The position numbers and the translations under genes were made by a program. The notes under the pieces are model-generated. The model had not been told where the DNA came from and ran no database searches. It saw only the letters and a list, made by a program, of their open reading frames with translations. A stretch of DNA of 46,398 bases from positions 1 to 46,398 of the forward strand of contig JAFCCG010000013.1 in assembly GCA_017610335.1 (NCBI GenBank), in the 5' to 3' direction. Of this stretch, positions 1 through 7,302 are shown in pieces (within the stretch, counting starts at the first letter, position 1; every line of letters starts with the position of its first letter). Source of the DNA: Chloroflexota bacterium (GTDB taxonomy: Archaea; Iainarchaeota; Iainarchaeia; Iainarchaeales; GCA-2688035).

Positions 1-67
1 AGTTTTGACTCATAAAGAAGCCAAAGAAAAAGGTCTTGGCGGCAGACTTATAGCATATGTATATTAG
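1..67 (+). CDS. rps8: 30S ribosomal protein uS8, C-terminal end (partial)
   Basis: Only the last 21 codons and the TAG stop are inside the window; the frame reads ...GLGGRLIAYVY. This matches the end of archaeal uS8, whose C-terminus has a GG-x-LL/I-A-Y-V pattern, and uS8 directly precedes uL6 in archaeal spc operons. uS8 binds 16S rRNA in the central domain of the small subunit. The gene is cut by the window edge rather than truncated biologically. The next start (uL6) is 12 nt after the stop. Confidence 0.85.
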   Translation, partial: VLTHKEAKEKGLGGRLIAYVY

Positions 68-79
68 GTGAATTTTTTT

Positions 80-637
80 ATGAAAAAAGAAACAGTTGAA
101 AAAATAATTGACTTGCCAGAAGGCATTACTGCAGAGGTAAGAGAAAACATTGTTTCAGTAAAAAGAGCAGGAAAAGAGGCAACAAGACAATTGAAAACAA
201 ACGGAATTTCATTTAAGAAAGAAAATAGCAGTATTGTTGTAATTGGAAAGCCAGCTTCAAGAAAAATTAATGCAGTAGTTAACACAATTGCATCCCATAT
301 AAACAATATGATAAGCGGACTTGAAAACGAATATGTTTACAAATTAGTTATTGTTTACAGCCATTTTCCAATGAATGTTACAATTAAAGGCAAGATTATT
401 GAAATAAAGAATTTTGTCGGAGAAAAAAAACCAAGAAATGCAAAAATTGTTGAAGGCGCAACAATAACCATAAAGGGAAAAGACGTTGTTGTCAAAAGCC
501 ACAGCAAAGAAGCTGCAGGGCAAACAGCAGCAAACCTTGAAAATGCAACAAAAGTCAAAGGAAAAGACAAAAGAGTTTACCAAGATGGAATTTTTATTGT
601 AAAAAAAGGACTGCAGGAAGAAAAGGAGAATAAGTAA
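80..637 (+). CDS. rpl6: 50S ribosomal protein uL6
   Basis: The protein begins MKKETVEKIIDLPEGITAEV and has the two-lobed uL6 pattern, including a mid-region HINNMISGLENEYVYKL segment typical of archaeal L6. It is a large-subunit protein near the GTPase-associated/sarcin-ricin region. The ORF track starts at a GTG at 68. I prefer ATG 80 because GGTGAA at 67-72 is the recurring ribosome binding motif of this operon and would otherwise be coding. That gives 185 residues, a normal length. The stop is followed after 1 nt by the eL32 start, with an AAAGGAGAATAAG ribosome site inside the uL6 end. Confidence 0.93.
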   Translation: MKKETVEKIIDLPEGITAEVRENIVSVKRAGKEATRQLKTNGISFKKENSSIVVIGKPASRKINAVVNTIASHINNMISGLENEYVYKLVIVYSHFPMNVTIKGKIIEIKNFVGEKKPRNAKIVEGATITIKGKDVVVKSHSKEAAGQTAANLENATKVKGKDKRVYQDGIFIVKKGLQEEKENK

Positions 638-638
638 A

Positions 639-1379
639 ATGGCTGAAGCAAAAAAAGCAACACATGCAAAAAAGCACGCAGAAAAAGCAAAGAAAGCTGT
701 AAAAGAAAAAACAGTTGCTAAAACAAAACAGGCTGTAGAAAAACACCCTGCAAAAAAACATGTTGAAAAAACAACACCTGCTGCAAAAAAACATGTTGAA
801 AAAGAAACGCCAAGTGCAGAAAAAACAAAGACTGTAACAGAAAAAACAAAGCCAGCAAAAGAAACAGAAAAAACAAAAGAAAAGCACGCTGAAAAGGGCA
901 AAGAAAAGCACGCAGAAAAGGGCAAAGAAAAGCACGCAGAAAAAGCAAAGACTGCAAAGAAGCCATATGTTAAGAAAAAGCCGGTTAAGATTACAAAAAG
1001 TAAAGAAATTAAAAAATTATCAGCACTTGTGAGAGCAAAGAAAAGACATATGTTTAGAGGGAGATTTGGAAAAAGAAGCGTTAGAAAGGTTAGTAGAGAA
1101 AAATGGCAAAAATGGAGAAAACCAAGAGGTATTGATATTGTATTTAAGAAAGAGGACGGACTTGTACCAGGAACAGGTTACATGACTCCAAAAAAAATAA
1201 GATTTATTCACCCTTCAGGCTATAAAGAAAAACTTGTTAGGAACATGAACGAACTAGTGGCAATGGAAAAAGAAAAAGGAAATACTGCTGTAAAGATTTC
1301 AAGAACTATTGGAAAGAAAAAAAAGACAGAAATTCTAAAAAAAGCAGACGAACTTAAAATTGTGGTTTTAAACAGGTGA
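639..1379 (+). CDS. rpl32e: 50S ribosomal protein eL32 with long Lys/Ala/Glu-rich N-terminal extension
   Basis: Residues from about 120 onward are a full eL32 domain: RHMFRGRFGKRSVRKVSREKWQKWRKPRG, GYMTPKKIRFIHPSG and a C-terminal VVLNR-type end. The first ~115 residues are low complexity (AEKAKKAVKEKT, KHAEKGKEKHAEKGK) and contain a 24-bp tandem repeat. Archaeal eL32 is usually about 130-150 residues, so the 246-residue length comes from this tail. The tail is probably disordered and basic and may contact rRNA or nucleic acid nonspecifically (inference). It lies between uL6 and eL19, the conserved archaeal order. The stop overlaps the AGGTGAATTGAATG start context of eL19. Confidence 0.92.
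   Translation: MAEAKKATHAKKHAEKAKKAVKEKTVAKTKQAVEKHPAKKHVEKTTPAAKKHVEKETPSAEKTKTVTEKTKPAKETEKTKEKHAEKGKEKHAEKGKEKHAEKAKTAKKPYVKKKPVKITKSKEIKKLSALVRAKKRHMFRGRFGKRSVRKVSREKWQKWRKPRGIDIVFKKEDGLVPGTGYMTPKKIRFIHPSGYKEKLVRNMNELVAMEKEKGNTAVKISRTIGKKKKTEILKKADELKIVVLNR
876..946 (+). repeat. 24-bp tandem repeat in the eL32 N-terminal extension
   Basis: The unit AAAGAAAAGCACGCWGAAAAGGGC occurs at 876 and 900, with a third slightly diverged copy from 924. It encodes KEKHAEKG. The copies are nearly identical at DNA level, which suggests recent slippage or unequal recombination within the coding sequence. Confidence 0.8.
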
Positions 1380-1384
1380 ATTGA

Positions 1385-1831
1385 ATGCAACAAGACAAAG
1401 TTAAAGAAATGGCAGCGGGCATTTTGAAATGCGGCAAAAATATTATATGGCTTGACCCAAAAGAAGGCGACAAAATCAAGTCAGTTATGACAAAGGACGA
1501 TGTAAGGGGACTTATAAAAGAAAAAGTAATAAAGAAAAGTGGAAAAAATAGCCAGAGTAGGGCAAGAGCCAGAAAACTCCAGGAGAAAAAGAAAAAAGGA
1601 AGAAAGAGAGGAAAAGGAAAAAGAAAAGGAACAAAAAAGGCACGAGTTGAAAAAAAACCAACCTGGATGAAAAATGTAAGAAGCCAGAGAAAGATGCTTA
1701 AACAATTACAAAAAGAAACACCTGAAGCAGTTGAAAAAATTGGCTACAGGATATTGTACAAAAGAATTAAAGGCGGTTATTTCAAGGGTAAAAAGTATTT
1801 GAAAGCAGCAGTTGAAGGAAAAAAAAGGTAA
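1385..1831 (+). CDS. rpl19e: 50S ribosomal protein eL19
   Basis: 148 residues with the eL19 signature: an N-terminal region ending ...MTKDDVRGLIKEKVI, a very basic central helix (SRARARKLQEKKKKGRKRGKGKRKGTKKARVEKK), then TWMKNVRSQRKMLKQL and a C-terminal YRILYKRIKGGYF segment. eL19 is a long helical archaeal/eukaryotic large-subunit protein that bridges to the small subunit. Length is normal. The ATG is preceded by AGGTGAATTGA, which includes the eL32 stop, so the two are probably translationally coupled. Confidence 0.95.
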   Translation: MQQDKVKEMAAGILKCGKNIIWLDPKEGDKIKSVMTKDDVRGLIKEKVIKKSGKNSQSRARARKLQEKKKKGRKRGKGKRKGTKKARVEKKPTWMKNVRSQRKMLKQLQKETPEAVEKIGYRILYKRIKGGYFKGKKYLKAAVEGKKR

Positions 1832-1837
1832 TTAAAA

Positions 1838-2398
1838 ATGGCTAACAAAACTACATTTAAAGTTCCGTTTCGGAGAAGAAAAGAAGGAAAAACAAACTAC
1901 AAGAAAAGATTAAACATGCTTAAGAGCGAATCTCCAAGGCTTGTTGCCAGAAGAACAAACAAGTATGTAACCGTACAGCTTATAGAATATCTTGATATAG
2001 GAGACAAAACAATTGCACATGCAAACAGCAGAGAACTTGAAAAGTTTGGCTGGAAAGCAGGAAAGAAAAGCGTTCCTGCAGCATACCTTACAGGCTTGCT
2101 TGCAGGCAACAGAGCAAAAAAGGCAAACATTGAAAAGGCAATCCTTGATATTGGCTTTGCCATCCCTCAAAGAAAGGGTTGGTGGTCAGGCGCACTTAAA
2201 GGTGCAATTGATGCAGGACTTAAGATTCCGGCAGGAAAAGAAGCAATGCCTGATGAAAACAGGATTAAAGGAAAACACATTGAGGATTTTGCAAAAATTT
2301 CCAAAGGAAAGTCTTTTGGAAAAATTAAAGAAGCAGATTTAGAAAATACGGTAAAGATTTTTGAAAAAGTAAAACAAAAAATTTTGGATACAAAATAA
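1838..2398 (+). CDS. rpl18: 50S ribosomal protein uL18
   Basis: 186 residues. The N-terminal FKVPFRRRKEGKTNYKKRLNMLKSESPRLVARRTNKYVTVQLIEY and the central AHANSRELEKFGWKAGKKSVPAAYLTGLLAG block are characteristic of archaeal uL18, the 5S rRNA-binding protein of the central protuberance. The C-terminal half includes the usual archaeal IKGKHIEDFAK region. It lies between eL19 and uS5 in the conserved order. The start ATG follows the eL19 stop by 6 nt. Confidence 0.95.
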   Translation: MANKTTFKVPFRRRKEGKTNYKKRLNMLKSESPRLVARRTNKYVTVQLIEYLDIGDKTIAHANSRELEKFGWKAGKKSVPAAYLTGLLAGNRAKKANIEKAILDIGFAIPQRKGWWSGALKGAIDAGLKIPAGKEAMPDENRIKGKHIEDFAKISKGKSFGKIKEADLENTVKIFEKVKQKILDTK

Positions 2399-2410
2399 AT
2401 GGTGATTTGA

Positions 2411-3115
2411 ATGGCAAGAGAACGAAGAAAATTTAGCGCTGAAGAAAGAGCACAAAAGGCAACAGAAAAAAGAGAAGCCGAGCTTGCAAAATGGGTTCCA
2501 AAAACAGAACTTGGCAAAAAGGTCCTTGCAGGCACAATAACAAGCATGGATGAAATTGTAAAAGGAAACAAACCAGTGCTTGAAGCAGAAATTATTGATT
2601 ATCTGATGCCAATGGAAGAAAAAATGATTGAACTTAAGAAAACAACCAGGGTTGTAAGAGCAGGAAGAAAATTCAGCTTTAGAGTTTCTGTATTGGTCGG
2701 AAACAAAAACGGATTTGTAGGAATAGGCACTGCAAAAGATCTTGAAAAATGGCCAGCTGTAAAAAAAGCAACCAGAAAAGCAAAACTCAACATTGTAAGG
2801 GTAAGAAGAGGATGCGGAAGCTGGGAATGCACTTGCGGAACAGGACACAGTGTTCCATTTAAAGTAAGCGGAAAAAATGCAAGCGTAAGAATTTCATTCC
2901 TTCCGGCACCAAAAGGAACAGGAAGAGTTGCAGGAGAATCTGTTAAAGATGTCTTAAAGTTCGCAGGAGTAAACGACGTTTGGACAAGGGTAGCAGGCTC
3001 AACCGATACAAGACTTAATTTTGTAAAGGCGGCAATAAACGCACTGGAACAAACAAACAAGATGAAAGTTTCTGAAGAGATTGAAAAAAAAGACAAAAGC
3101 GAGGGCATGATTTGA
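2411..3115 (+). CDS. rps5: 30S ribosomal protein uS5
   Basis: 234 residues. The S5 N-terminal double-stranded-RNA-binding-like domain (GRKFSFRVSVLVGNKNGFVGIGTAKDLEKWPAVKKATRKAKLNIVRVRRGCGSWEC) is followed by the C-terminal fold (FLPAPKGTGRVAGESVKDVLKFAGVNDVWTRVAGST). uS5 lies at the mRNA entry channel and affects decoding accuracy. The CGSWEC..CGTGHS segment is an archaeal/eukaryotic insertion. The start is set by GGTGATTTGAATG. The stop TGA abuts the uL30 start with no gap (TTTGAATG). Confidence 0.95.
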   Translation: MARERRKFSAEERAQKATEKREAELAKWVPKTELGKKVLAGTITSMDEIVKGNKPVLEAEIIDYLMPMEEKMIELKKTTRVVRAGRKFSFRVSVLVGNKNGFVGIGTAKDLEKWPAVKKATRKAKLNIVRVRRGCGSWECTCGTGHSVPFKVSGKNASVRISFLPAPKGTGRVAGESVKDVLKFAGVNDVWTRVAGSTDTRLNFVKAAINALEQTNKMKVSEEIEKKDKSEGMI

Positions 3116-3571
3116 ATGTATGCTGCAATAAGAGTTAGAGGAAAAGTTAATGTGTCTCCAAGAATTAAGAAAACTCTTGAATTACTCAGACTTGATAGAG
3201 TCAACCATCTTGCACTCGTAAAAAAAGAACAAAAAGGAATGCTTGAAAAGGCCCAGTCATTTATTACATTTGGTGAAATAAACGAGGAAACACTTGCTCT
3301 TGCAGTTGAAAAAAGAGGAAGACTTCCAGGAAACAAAAAAATTAGCAAGAATTTTTTAAAAGAGAAAAAAATCGCTTCATTTGAAGAACTTGCAAAATCA
3401 ATTATTGAAGGAAAGACAAGACTTGAAGATGTTGGCATAAAGCCAATTTTAAGACTGTCACCCCCAAAAAAAGGTTATGAAAGAGCCGGCATAAAAAAAA
3501 GCTATAGTGTCGGAGGAGCCTTGGGTTACAGGGCTAGTGACATAAACAAGCTTGTTAAAAGGATGATTTAA
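3116..3571 (+). CDS. rpl30: 50S ribosomal protein uL30
   Basis: 151 residues. The N-terminal YAAIRVRGKVNVSPRIKKTLELLRLDRVNHLALV is the uL30 domain; the rest (LAVEKRGRLPGNKKISKNFLKEKKIASFEELAKSIIEGKTRLEDVGIKPILRLSPPKKGYER) is the longer archaeal form. It is the usual neighbour of uS5 and uL15. The start codon is directly adjacent to the uS5 stop, so coupling is expected. The CATGATTTGAATG start context resembles those of uL15 and uS2. Confidence 0.95.
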   Translation: MYAAIRVRGKVNVSPRIKKTLELLRLDRVNHLALVKKEQKGMLEKAQSFITFGEINEETLALAVEKRGRLPGNKKISKNFLKEKKIASFEELAKSIIEGKTRLEDVGIKPILRLSPPKKGYERAGIKKSYSVGGALGYRASDINKLVKRMI

Positions 3572-4141
3572 ATGGTTGTAAGAAGAAGAAAAAAGAGAGT
3601 AACCAAGATGCTTGGACAGCGCACCAGAGGAAATGGAGACACGAAAAAAAGAAGAGGCGCAGGAAGCAGAGGCGGTCGAGGTTTGGCCGGATCTCACAAG
3701 CACAAATATAGCAAGTATGCAGGCAAGTTTGGAAAGGAAAAGAAAAAAGTATTGTCAAGAAAGATTATTAGAGAAATAAATATTGACTTGCTTATTCAAA
3801 AAATGCCAAAACTTGAAGCTGCAGGAAAAATTTCAAAAGAAGAAAATACAATTATTGTTGATGGTTCAAAAATTGGGTTTGATAAACTGCTTTCAAAAGG
3901 AGAATTAACACAAAAAATTATTGTAAGAAACATGAAAGCAAGCAAAAAAGCAATTGAAAAAATAAAAAAGGCCGGCGGAGATGTTGAATTAGAAGAAATT
4001 GCTGAAGAAGAATTTGAAGAAAAAGCTGAAGAAAAAACAGAAGAAGTGGTTGAAAAAGAAGAACCAGTAAAAGAGAAAAAAATAGTTGAAAAAATTGAGG
4101 AAAAAAAAGAAGTTAAAAAAGAGGAAAAGAAAAAAAAGTAA
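3572..4141 (+). CDS. rpl15: 50S ribosomal protein uL15 with acidic/basic C-terminal tail
   Basis: The N-terminus (RTRGNGDTKKRRGAGSRGGRGLAGSHKHKYSKYAGKFG) is the glycine/arginine-rich extension of uL15 that penetrates rRNA; residues ~60-130 form the globular part (GKISKEENTIIVDGSKIGFDKLLSKGELTQKIIVRNMKASKKAIEKIKKAGG). From about residue 135 on there is a Glu/Lys-rich low-complexity tail of ~50 residues not typical of uL15 and probably disordered. It directly precedes secY, as in most archaeal spc operons. Confidence 0.93.
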   Translation: MVVRRRKKRVTKMLGQRTRGNGDTKKRRGAGSRGGRGLAGSHKHKYSKYAGKFGKEKKKVLSRKIIREINIDLLIQKMPKLEAAGKISKEENTIIVDGSKIGFDKLLSKGELTQKIIVRNMKASKKAIEKIKKAGGDVELEEIAEEEFEEKAEEKTEEVVEKEEPVKEKKIVEKIEEKKEVKKEEKKKK

Positions 4142-4157
4142 TTTTTAGTGATTTTAA

Positions 4158-5522
4158 ATGACTTTTCTTGATGCATTGCAACCAATTTTCAGGCTACTTC
4201 CTGAAGTCAAGCCACCGGCAAAAGAACTTACACTTAAGACAAAGCTAATGTGGACATCGCTTGCATTGGTGATTTTCTTTGTTATGGGAAATATCACCCT
4301 GGTGGGACTCGATGTTGCAAGAGCAGATTATCTTTTGGGAATCCAGACAATTCTTGCAAGCAATATGGGAACATTGATTAGTGCAGGAATAGGCCCAATT
4401 GTGTTGTCATCTATTGTGTTACAGCTTTTGGTTGGAGCAAAATTTATCAACATTGATATGAGCAATCCTGCAGACAAATCAAAATTCCAAAGCCTACAAA
4501 AGCTTTTTGCAATAGCATTATGCTTTTTTGAAGCTCTTGCATATACAATTACAGGAACGCCCTTGCTTGCAAAACCAGGTTTTATGCTGCTTGTAATTTT
4601 ACAGGTTGCACTTGGTTCAATTATTCTTCTATACCTTGACGAACTGGTATCAAAATACGGTATTGGTTCAGGTATTGGATTGTTTATTGCAGGAGGAGTA
4701 AGCGGAGCCTTTTTCTGGCAGGTTTTCAGACCACCTACACCGATAGAACCAACAGGCGGAGTAATAATGCAGTTTATTGCATCTCTTGGAACAGGTGCAA
4801 ACTTTTTGCTATTCCTGCCAATAATAGTTGCAATTATAATTTTCGCAATTGTGGTATTTGCAGAAGGAATTCACGTAAATATTCCGATTACAATGGGAAG
4901 AAAAGGTATGGGGGGACGTTTCCCGGTAAAGCTTTTGTATGTTTCAAACCTTCCGGTAATTCTTGCAATTGCCTTGTTTGCAAACTTGCAACTATGGGCA
5001 ACAGTAGTAGAAAGCGTTCCTATTTTAGGCCAAATTATGGGATTCCTCGCATGGGCCACAACAAGCCCGTTCAATTTGTTCTATGATATAATTGTAAGGA
5101 TTGGAAGCGAAGGATTTATTCCTGCATTATCATTTATGGCACCTGATATTTTTCAGGCAATAATTTATTTGATTATTTTACTTGTATGTTGTATTGTATT
5201 TGGAATATTCTGGGTTAATATGGGAAACCAGGGTCCTGCAGCAGTTGCAGACCAATTACAAAGTTCAGGGATGTATATTCCGGGATTTAGACGTGATAAA
5301 AGAATTATTGAAGGAATTTTGAATCGGTATATTCCGACAATTACAATTCTTGGTTCAATATTTGTAGGTCTTTTAGCCGGAGTTGGAAATATGGCTTTGG
5401 GCGGTCTGTCAAGCGGAACAGGAATTTTGCTTACAGTAGGAATTGTTTACAGATTATATGAACAACTTGCAAAAGAGCAGATGATGGCAATGCATCCAAT
5501 GCTCGGGAAATTGTTTGGGTGA
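4158..5522 (+). CDS. secY: Preprotein translocase channel subunit SecY
   Basis: 454 residues with about ten hydrophobic membrane segments. Recognisable SecY/Sec61-alpha landmarks are the N-terminal LDALQPIFRLLPEVKPPAKELTLKTKL amphipathic region, the GIGPIVLSSIVLQLLVGAKFI plug/TM2 region, the YGIGSGIGLFIAGGV segment, and the cytoplasmic loop VNIPITMGRKGMGGRFPVKLLYVSNLPVIL. It forms the protein-conducting pore of the cytoplasmic membrane. Start ATG 4158 follows a short spacer with TTTAGTGATTTTAA. In many archaea adenylate kinase follows secY; here the next 100 bp contain only a tiny ORF. Confidence 0.97.
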   Translation: MTFLDALQPIFRLLPEVKPPAKELTLKTKLMWTSLALVIFFVMGNITLVGLDVARADYLLGIQTILASNMGTLISAGIGPIVLSSIVLQLLVGAKFINIDMSNPADKSKFQSLQKLFAIALCFFEALAYTITGTPLLAKPGFMLLVILQVALGSIILLYLDELVSKYGIGSGIGLFIAGGVSGAFFWQVFRPPTPIEPTGGVIMQFIASLGTGANFLLFLPIIVAIIIFAIVVFAEGIHVNIPITMGRKGMGGRFPVKLLYVSNLPVILAIALFANLQLWATVVESVPILGQIMGFLAWATTSPFNLFYDIIVRIGSEGFIPALSFMAPDIFQAIIYLIILLVCCIVFGIFWVNMGNQGPAAVADQLQSSGMYIPGFRRDKRIIEGILNRYIPTITILGSIFVGLLAGVGNMALGGLSSGTGILLTVGIVYRLYEQLAKEQMMAMHPMLGKLFG

Positions 5523-5528
5523 AGTAAA

Positions 5529-5621
5529 ATGGCTGGAAAAACGGATAATTTATATTCTATTCCCTTTTCAAGTAATTTAGGGAATGCTTATTTCCTGCCG
5601 AATTTTTTTGGTGACTTTTAA
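5529..5621 (+). CDS. Possible 30-residue ORF between secY and the insertase gene
   Basis: An ATG seven nucleotides after the secY stop opens a frame reading MAGKTDNLYSIPFSSNLG...NFFGDF that ends in a TAA directly abutting the next gene's ATG. It has no strong ribosome binding site of its own. Its centre can fold as ATTCCC-15 nt-GGGAAT. It occupies the place where many archaea have adk. It could be a remnant, a coupling leader or chance; I do not recognise the peptide. Confidence 0.25.
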   Translation: MAGKTDNLYSIPFSSNLGNAYFLPNFFGDF

Positions 5622-6251
5622 ATGGTATTTGTAGATATTGTGATAGAGATTGGTCTGATTGCATTGGTTGTTGTAGTCGTAAGCAAAATTTTGCAATCAA
5701 AAATGATTGACAAGAAAAAGCAAAAAGAAGCACAGGCAAAAATGAAAGAAAAACAAAAAAAGATAAAAGAATTGATGAAAAAAGGAGATGAAAAAAGCAA
5801 GAATGAAATGAACAGACTACAAAAAGAAATGCTTGAAGATATGAATGCAACAATGCAGGGAACAATGAAATATATGCTTGTAAGCATGCCGCTTTTCTTT
5901 GGAGCATTTTTTGTACTTGGAAGTCTTTATGGAGGCATGTTATTTAATGCACCGGTTATATTACCAAAATTTCAGGGATTTTTCTTCCTAAATCCATTCA
6001 CATGGATTCCTGTGGGATGGGGTTATGAAACAGGCTGGCTAAAATGGTATTTTGTAATTTATTTAATTGCGTCAATTATTATTGCGATTACATTAAAGGT
6101 TAGAGAAAAAGTAGTGAAAAAGGGAAGTATTATTAAAAATGCCGACGAAGAAAAAAAGGGTGTTGACAATGCTAAAATAAAAGATACAGAAGAAGTAAAA
6201 AGTATAGAAAATGCCGACGAAGAAAAAAAGGGTGTTGAAGATGCCAAATAG
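5622..6251 (+). CDS. DUF106/EMC3-type membrane insertase (YidC/Oxa1-like)
   Basis: 209 residues. TM1 at ~5-23, a charged coiled-coil hairpin at ~25-80 (KKKQKEAQAKMKEKQKKIKELMKKG), then TM2 (~90-110) and TM3 (~145-165). This layout matches the archaeal DUF106 family, the YidC/Oxa1/EMC3-superfamily insertases, and the gene position after secY is conserved. The C-terminal 50 residues hold a duplicated NADEEKKGV unit (24-residue period) that is unusual. The last 11 nt overlap the eL34 start. Function as insertase is inferred from family and context. Confidence 0.85.
   Translation: MVFVDIVIEIGLIALVVVVVSKILQSKMIDKKKQKEAQAKMKEKQKKIKELMKKGDEKSKNEMNRLQKEMLEDMNATMQGTMKYMLVSMPLFFGAFFVLGSLYGGMLFNAPVILPKFQGFFFLNPFTWIPVGWGYETGWLKWYFVIYLIASIIIAITLKVREKVVKKGSIIKNADEEKKGVDNAKIKDTEEVKSIENADEEKKGVEDAK
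6137..6238 (+). repeat. 72-bp-period duplication at the end of the insertase gene
   Basis: The 30-mer beginning AAATGCCGACGAAGAAAAAA occurs at 6137-6166 and again identically at 6209-6238, in the same reading frame. The second copy lies just upstream of the eL34 ATG at 6241. Confidence 0.85.
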
Positions 6252-6576
6252 AAGTGAAAGATCAAAAAAAACAAAATTCAGAAGAGTTGCCGGAGGCAAG
6301 TCTAAAAGAATTTTTGTCAGGGGAAAAACAGGAAAGCATAAATGTGCTTTGTGCAAAAACGTTTTGCACGGCGTCCCCCATGGAAAAACAAGTGCAGAAG
6401 TTGGAAAGCTTTCAAAAACAAAGAGGAGACCAACAGCATTATTTGCAGGAGTTTTATGCAGCAAATGCAGGCACTTGGTTGTAATGGAAGCAGCACAGGT
6501 TGAAGCAAAGGCAAAAAAGTTTGATGAAGTTGAATTACGTTTACAGAATTATGTAAAACAGGTAAAGGTGAAATAA
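6241..6576 (+). CDS. rpl34e: 50S ribosomal protein eL34
   Basis: The protein MPNRSERSKKTKFRRVAGGKSKRIF, then KHKCALCKNVLHGVPHG and CSKCRHLV, is eL34 with its zinc-ribbon cysteine pairs (CALC and CSKC). The track starts ten codons earlier inside the repeat of the preceding gene. ATG 6241 is the canonical N-terminus (MP-R-x-R-S) and gives 111 residues. It overlaps the insertase gene by 11 nt. In many archaea cmk follows; here eL14 follows after one nucleotide. Confidence 0.93.
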   Translation: MPNRSERSKKTKFRRVAGGKSKRIFVRGKTGKHKCALCKNVLHGVPHGKTSAEVGKLSKTKRRPTALFAGVLCSKCRHLVVMEAAQVEAKAKKFDEVELRLQNYVKQVKVK

Positions 6577-6577
6577 A

Positions 6578-6802
6578 ATGGCTGGACTTGAAAAAGGAAT
6601 GGTTTGTATTAAGACAAGAGGCAAGGAAGCCGGACGAAAAGTTGTTATTGTTGACTTTGACAGCAAAAAGTATGAGGCAACAATTGATGGTCCGTTGGTT
6701 AAGAAAAGAAAATGCAATGCAAAGCATTTGCTTCCAACAGGCCAAAAAATCGATTCAGCAAAAATAAAAACAAATATGGATTTTAAGGAGCTTTTGGGGT
6801 AG
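6578..6802 (+). CDS. rpl14e: 50S ribosomal protein eL14
   Basis: 74 residues with the KOW-like eL14 fold: GMVCIKTRGKEAGRKVVIVDFDSKKYEATIDGPLVKKRKCNAKHLLPTGQKI. This is the short archaeal form. It lies one base after eL34. The archaeal order normally has cmk before it and truB after it; both are absent here and uS13 follows at 8 nt. The ATAAAATGGCTGG start context lacks a strong independent site, so coupling to eL34 is likely. Confidence 0.92.
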   Translation: MAGLEKGMVCIKTRGKEAGRKVVIVDFDSKKYEATIDGPLVKKRKCNAKHLLPTGQKIDSAKIKTNMDFKELLG

Positions 6803-6810
6803 TGAATTGA

Positions 6811-7287
6811 ATGACAGAAAATGAAGAATTCAGGCATATTGTAAGGGTTGCATCAAAAGACCTAAACGGAAATATGCCTATTTGCAGAGCACTTATAAAA
6901 ATAAAAGGCATTGGAATAAGAATGGGAAAAAGTATTGCACTTGTGTTTGAAAAAGAAACAGGCACAAAATATGACAGCAAACTTGGTTTATTGCCTGAAA
7001 ATCTTGACAAAGTATTGGAAGACATTGTACTGGATCCAAAAAAGCACGGAATTCCAGTGCATGATTTGAACAAGCGAAAAGAATATGCAAGCGGAGAAGA
7101 CAAGCACTTAGTAATGGCAGACCTTGACTTCCAGGCAAGAACAGAATTCCAAAGACTTAATGAAATAAAATCTTATAGAGGACTTAGAAGAAGCTGGGGC
7201 CTGACTGTGAGGGGACAAAGAACCAAATCAACCCACAGAGGCAAAGGTGGAACAATCGGTGTAATGAAAAAGGATAATAAAAAGTAA
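6811..7287 (+). CDS. rps13: 30S ribosomal protein uS13
   Basis: 158 residues. FRHIVRVASKDLNGNMPICRALIKIKGIGIRMG is the H2TH-like N-terminal region, and the C-terminal SYRGLRRSWGLTVRGQRTKSTHRGKG tail is the rRNA/tRNA-contacting extension. uS13 sits in the head and contacts P-site tRNA and the large subunit. It begins the alpha-operon block uS13-uS4-uS11-rpoD. Start: TAGTGAATTGAATG. Confidence 0.95.
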   Translation: MTENEEFRHIVRVASKDLNGNMPICRALIKIKGIGIRMGKSIALVFEKETGTKYDSKLGLLPENLDKVLEDIVLDPKKHGIPVHDLNKRKEYASGEDKHLVMADLDFQARTEFQRLNEIKSYRGLRRSWGLTVRGQRTKSTHRGKGGTIGVMKKDNKK

Positions 7288-7302
7288 AAGAGTTGATGAA
7301 AC

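Noticed and set aside
344-966. Several long minus-strand ORFs opposite uL6/eL32 (and similar ones throughout)
   Set aside because: They are Phe/Ser/Cys-rich mirror frames of Lys/Ala/Glu-rich coding sequence, with no ribosome sites or family features.
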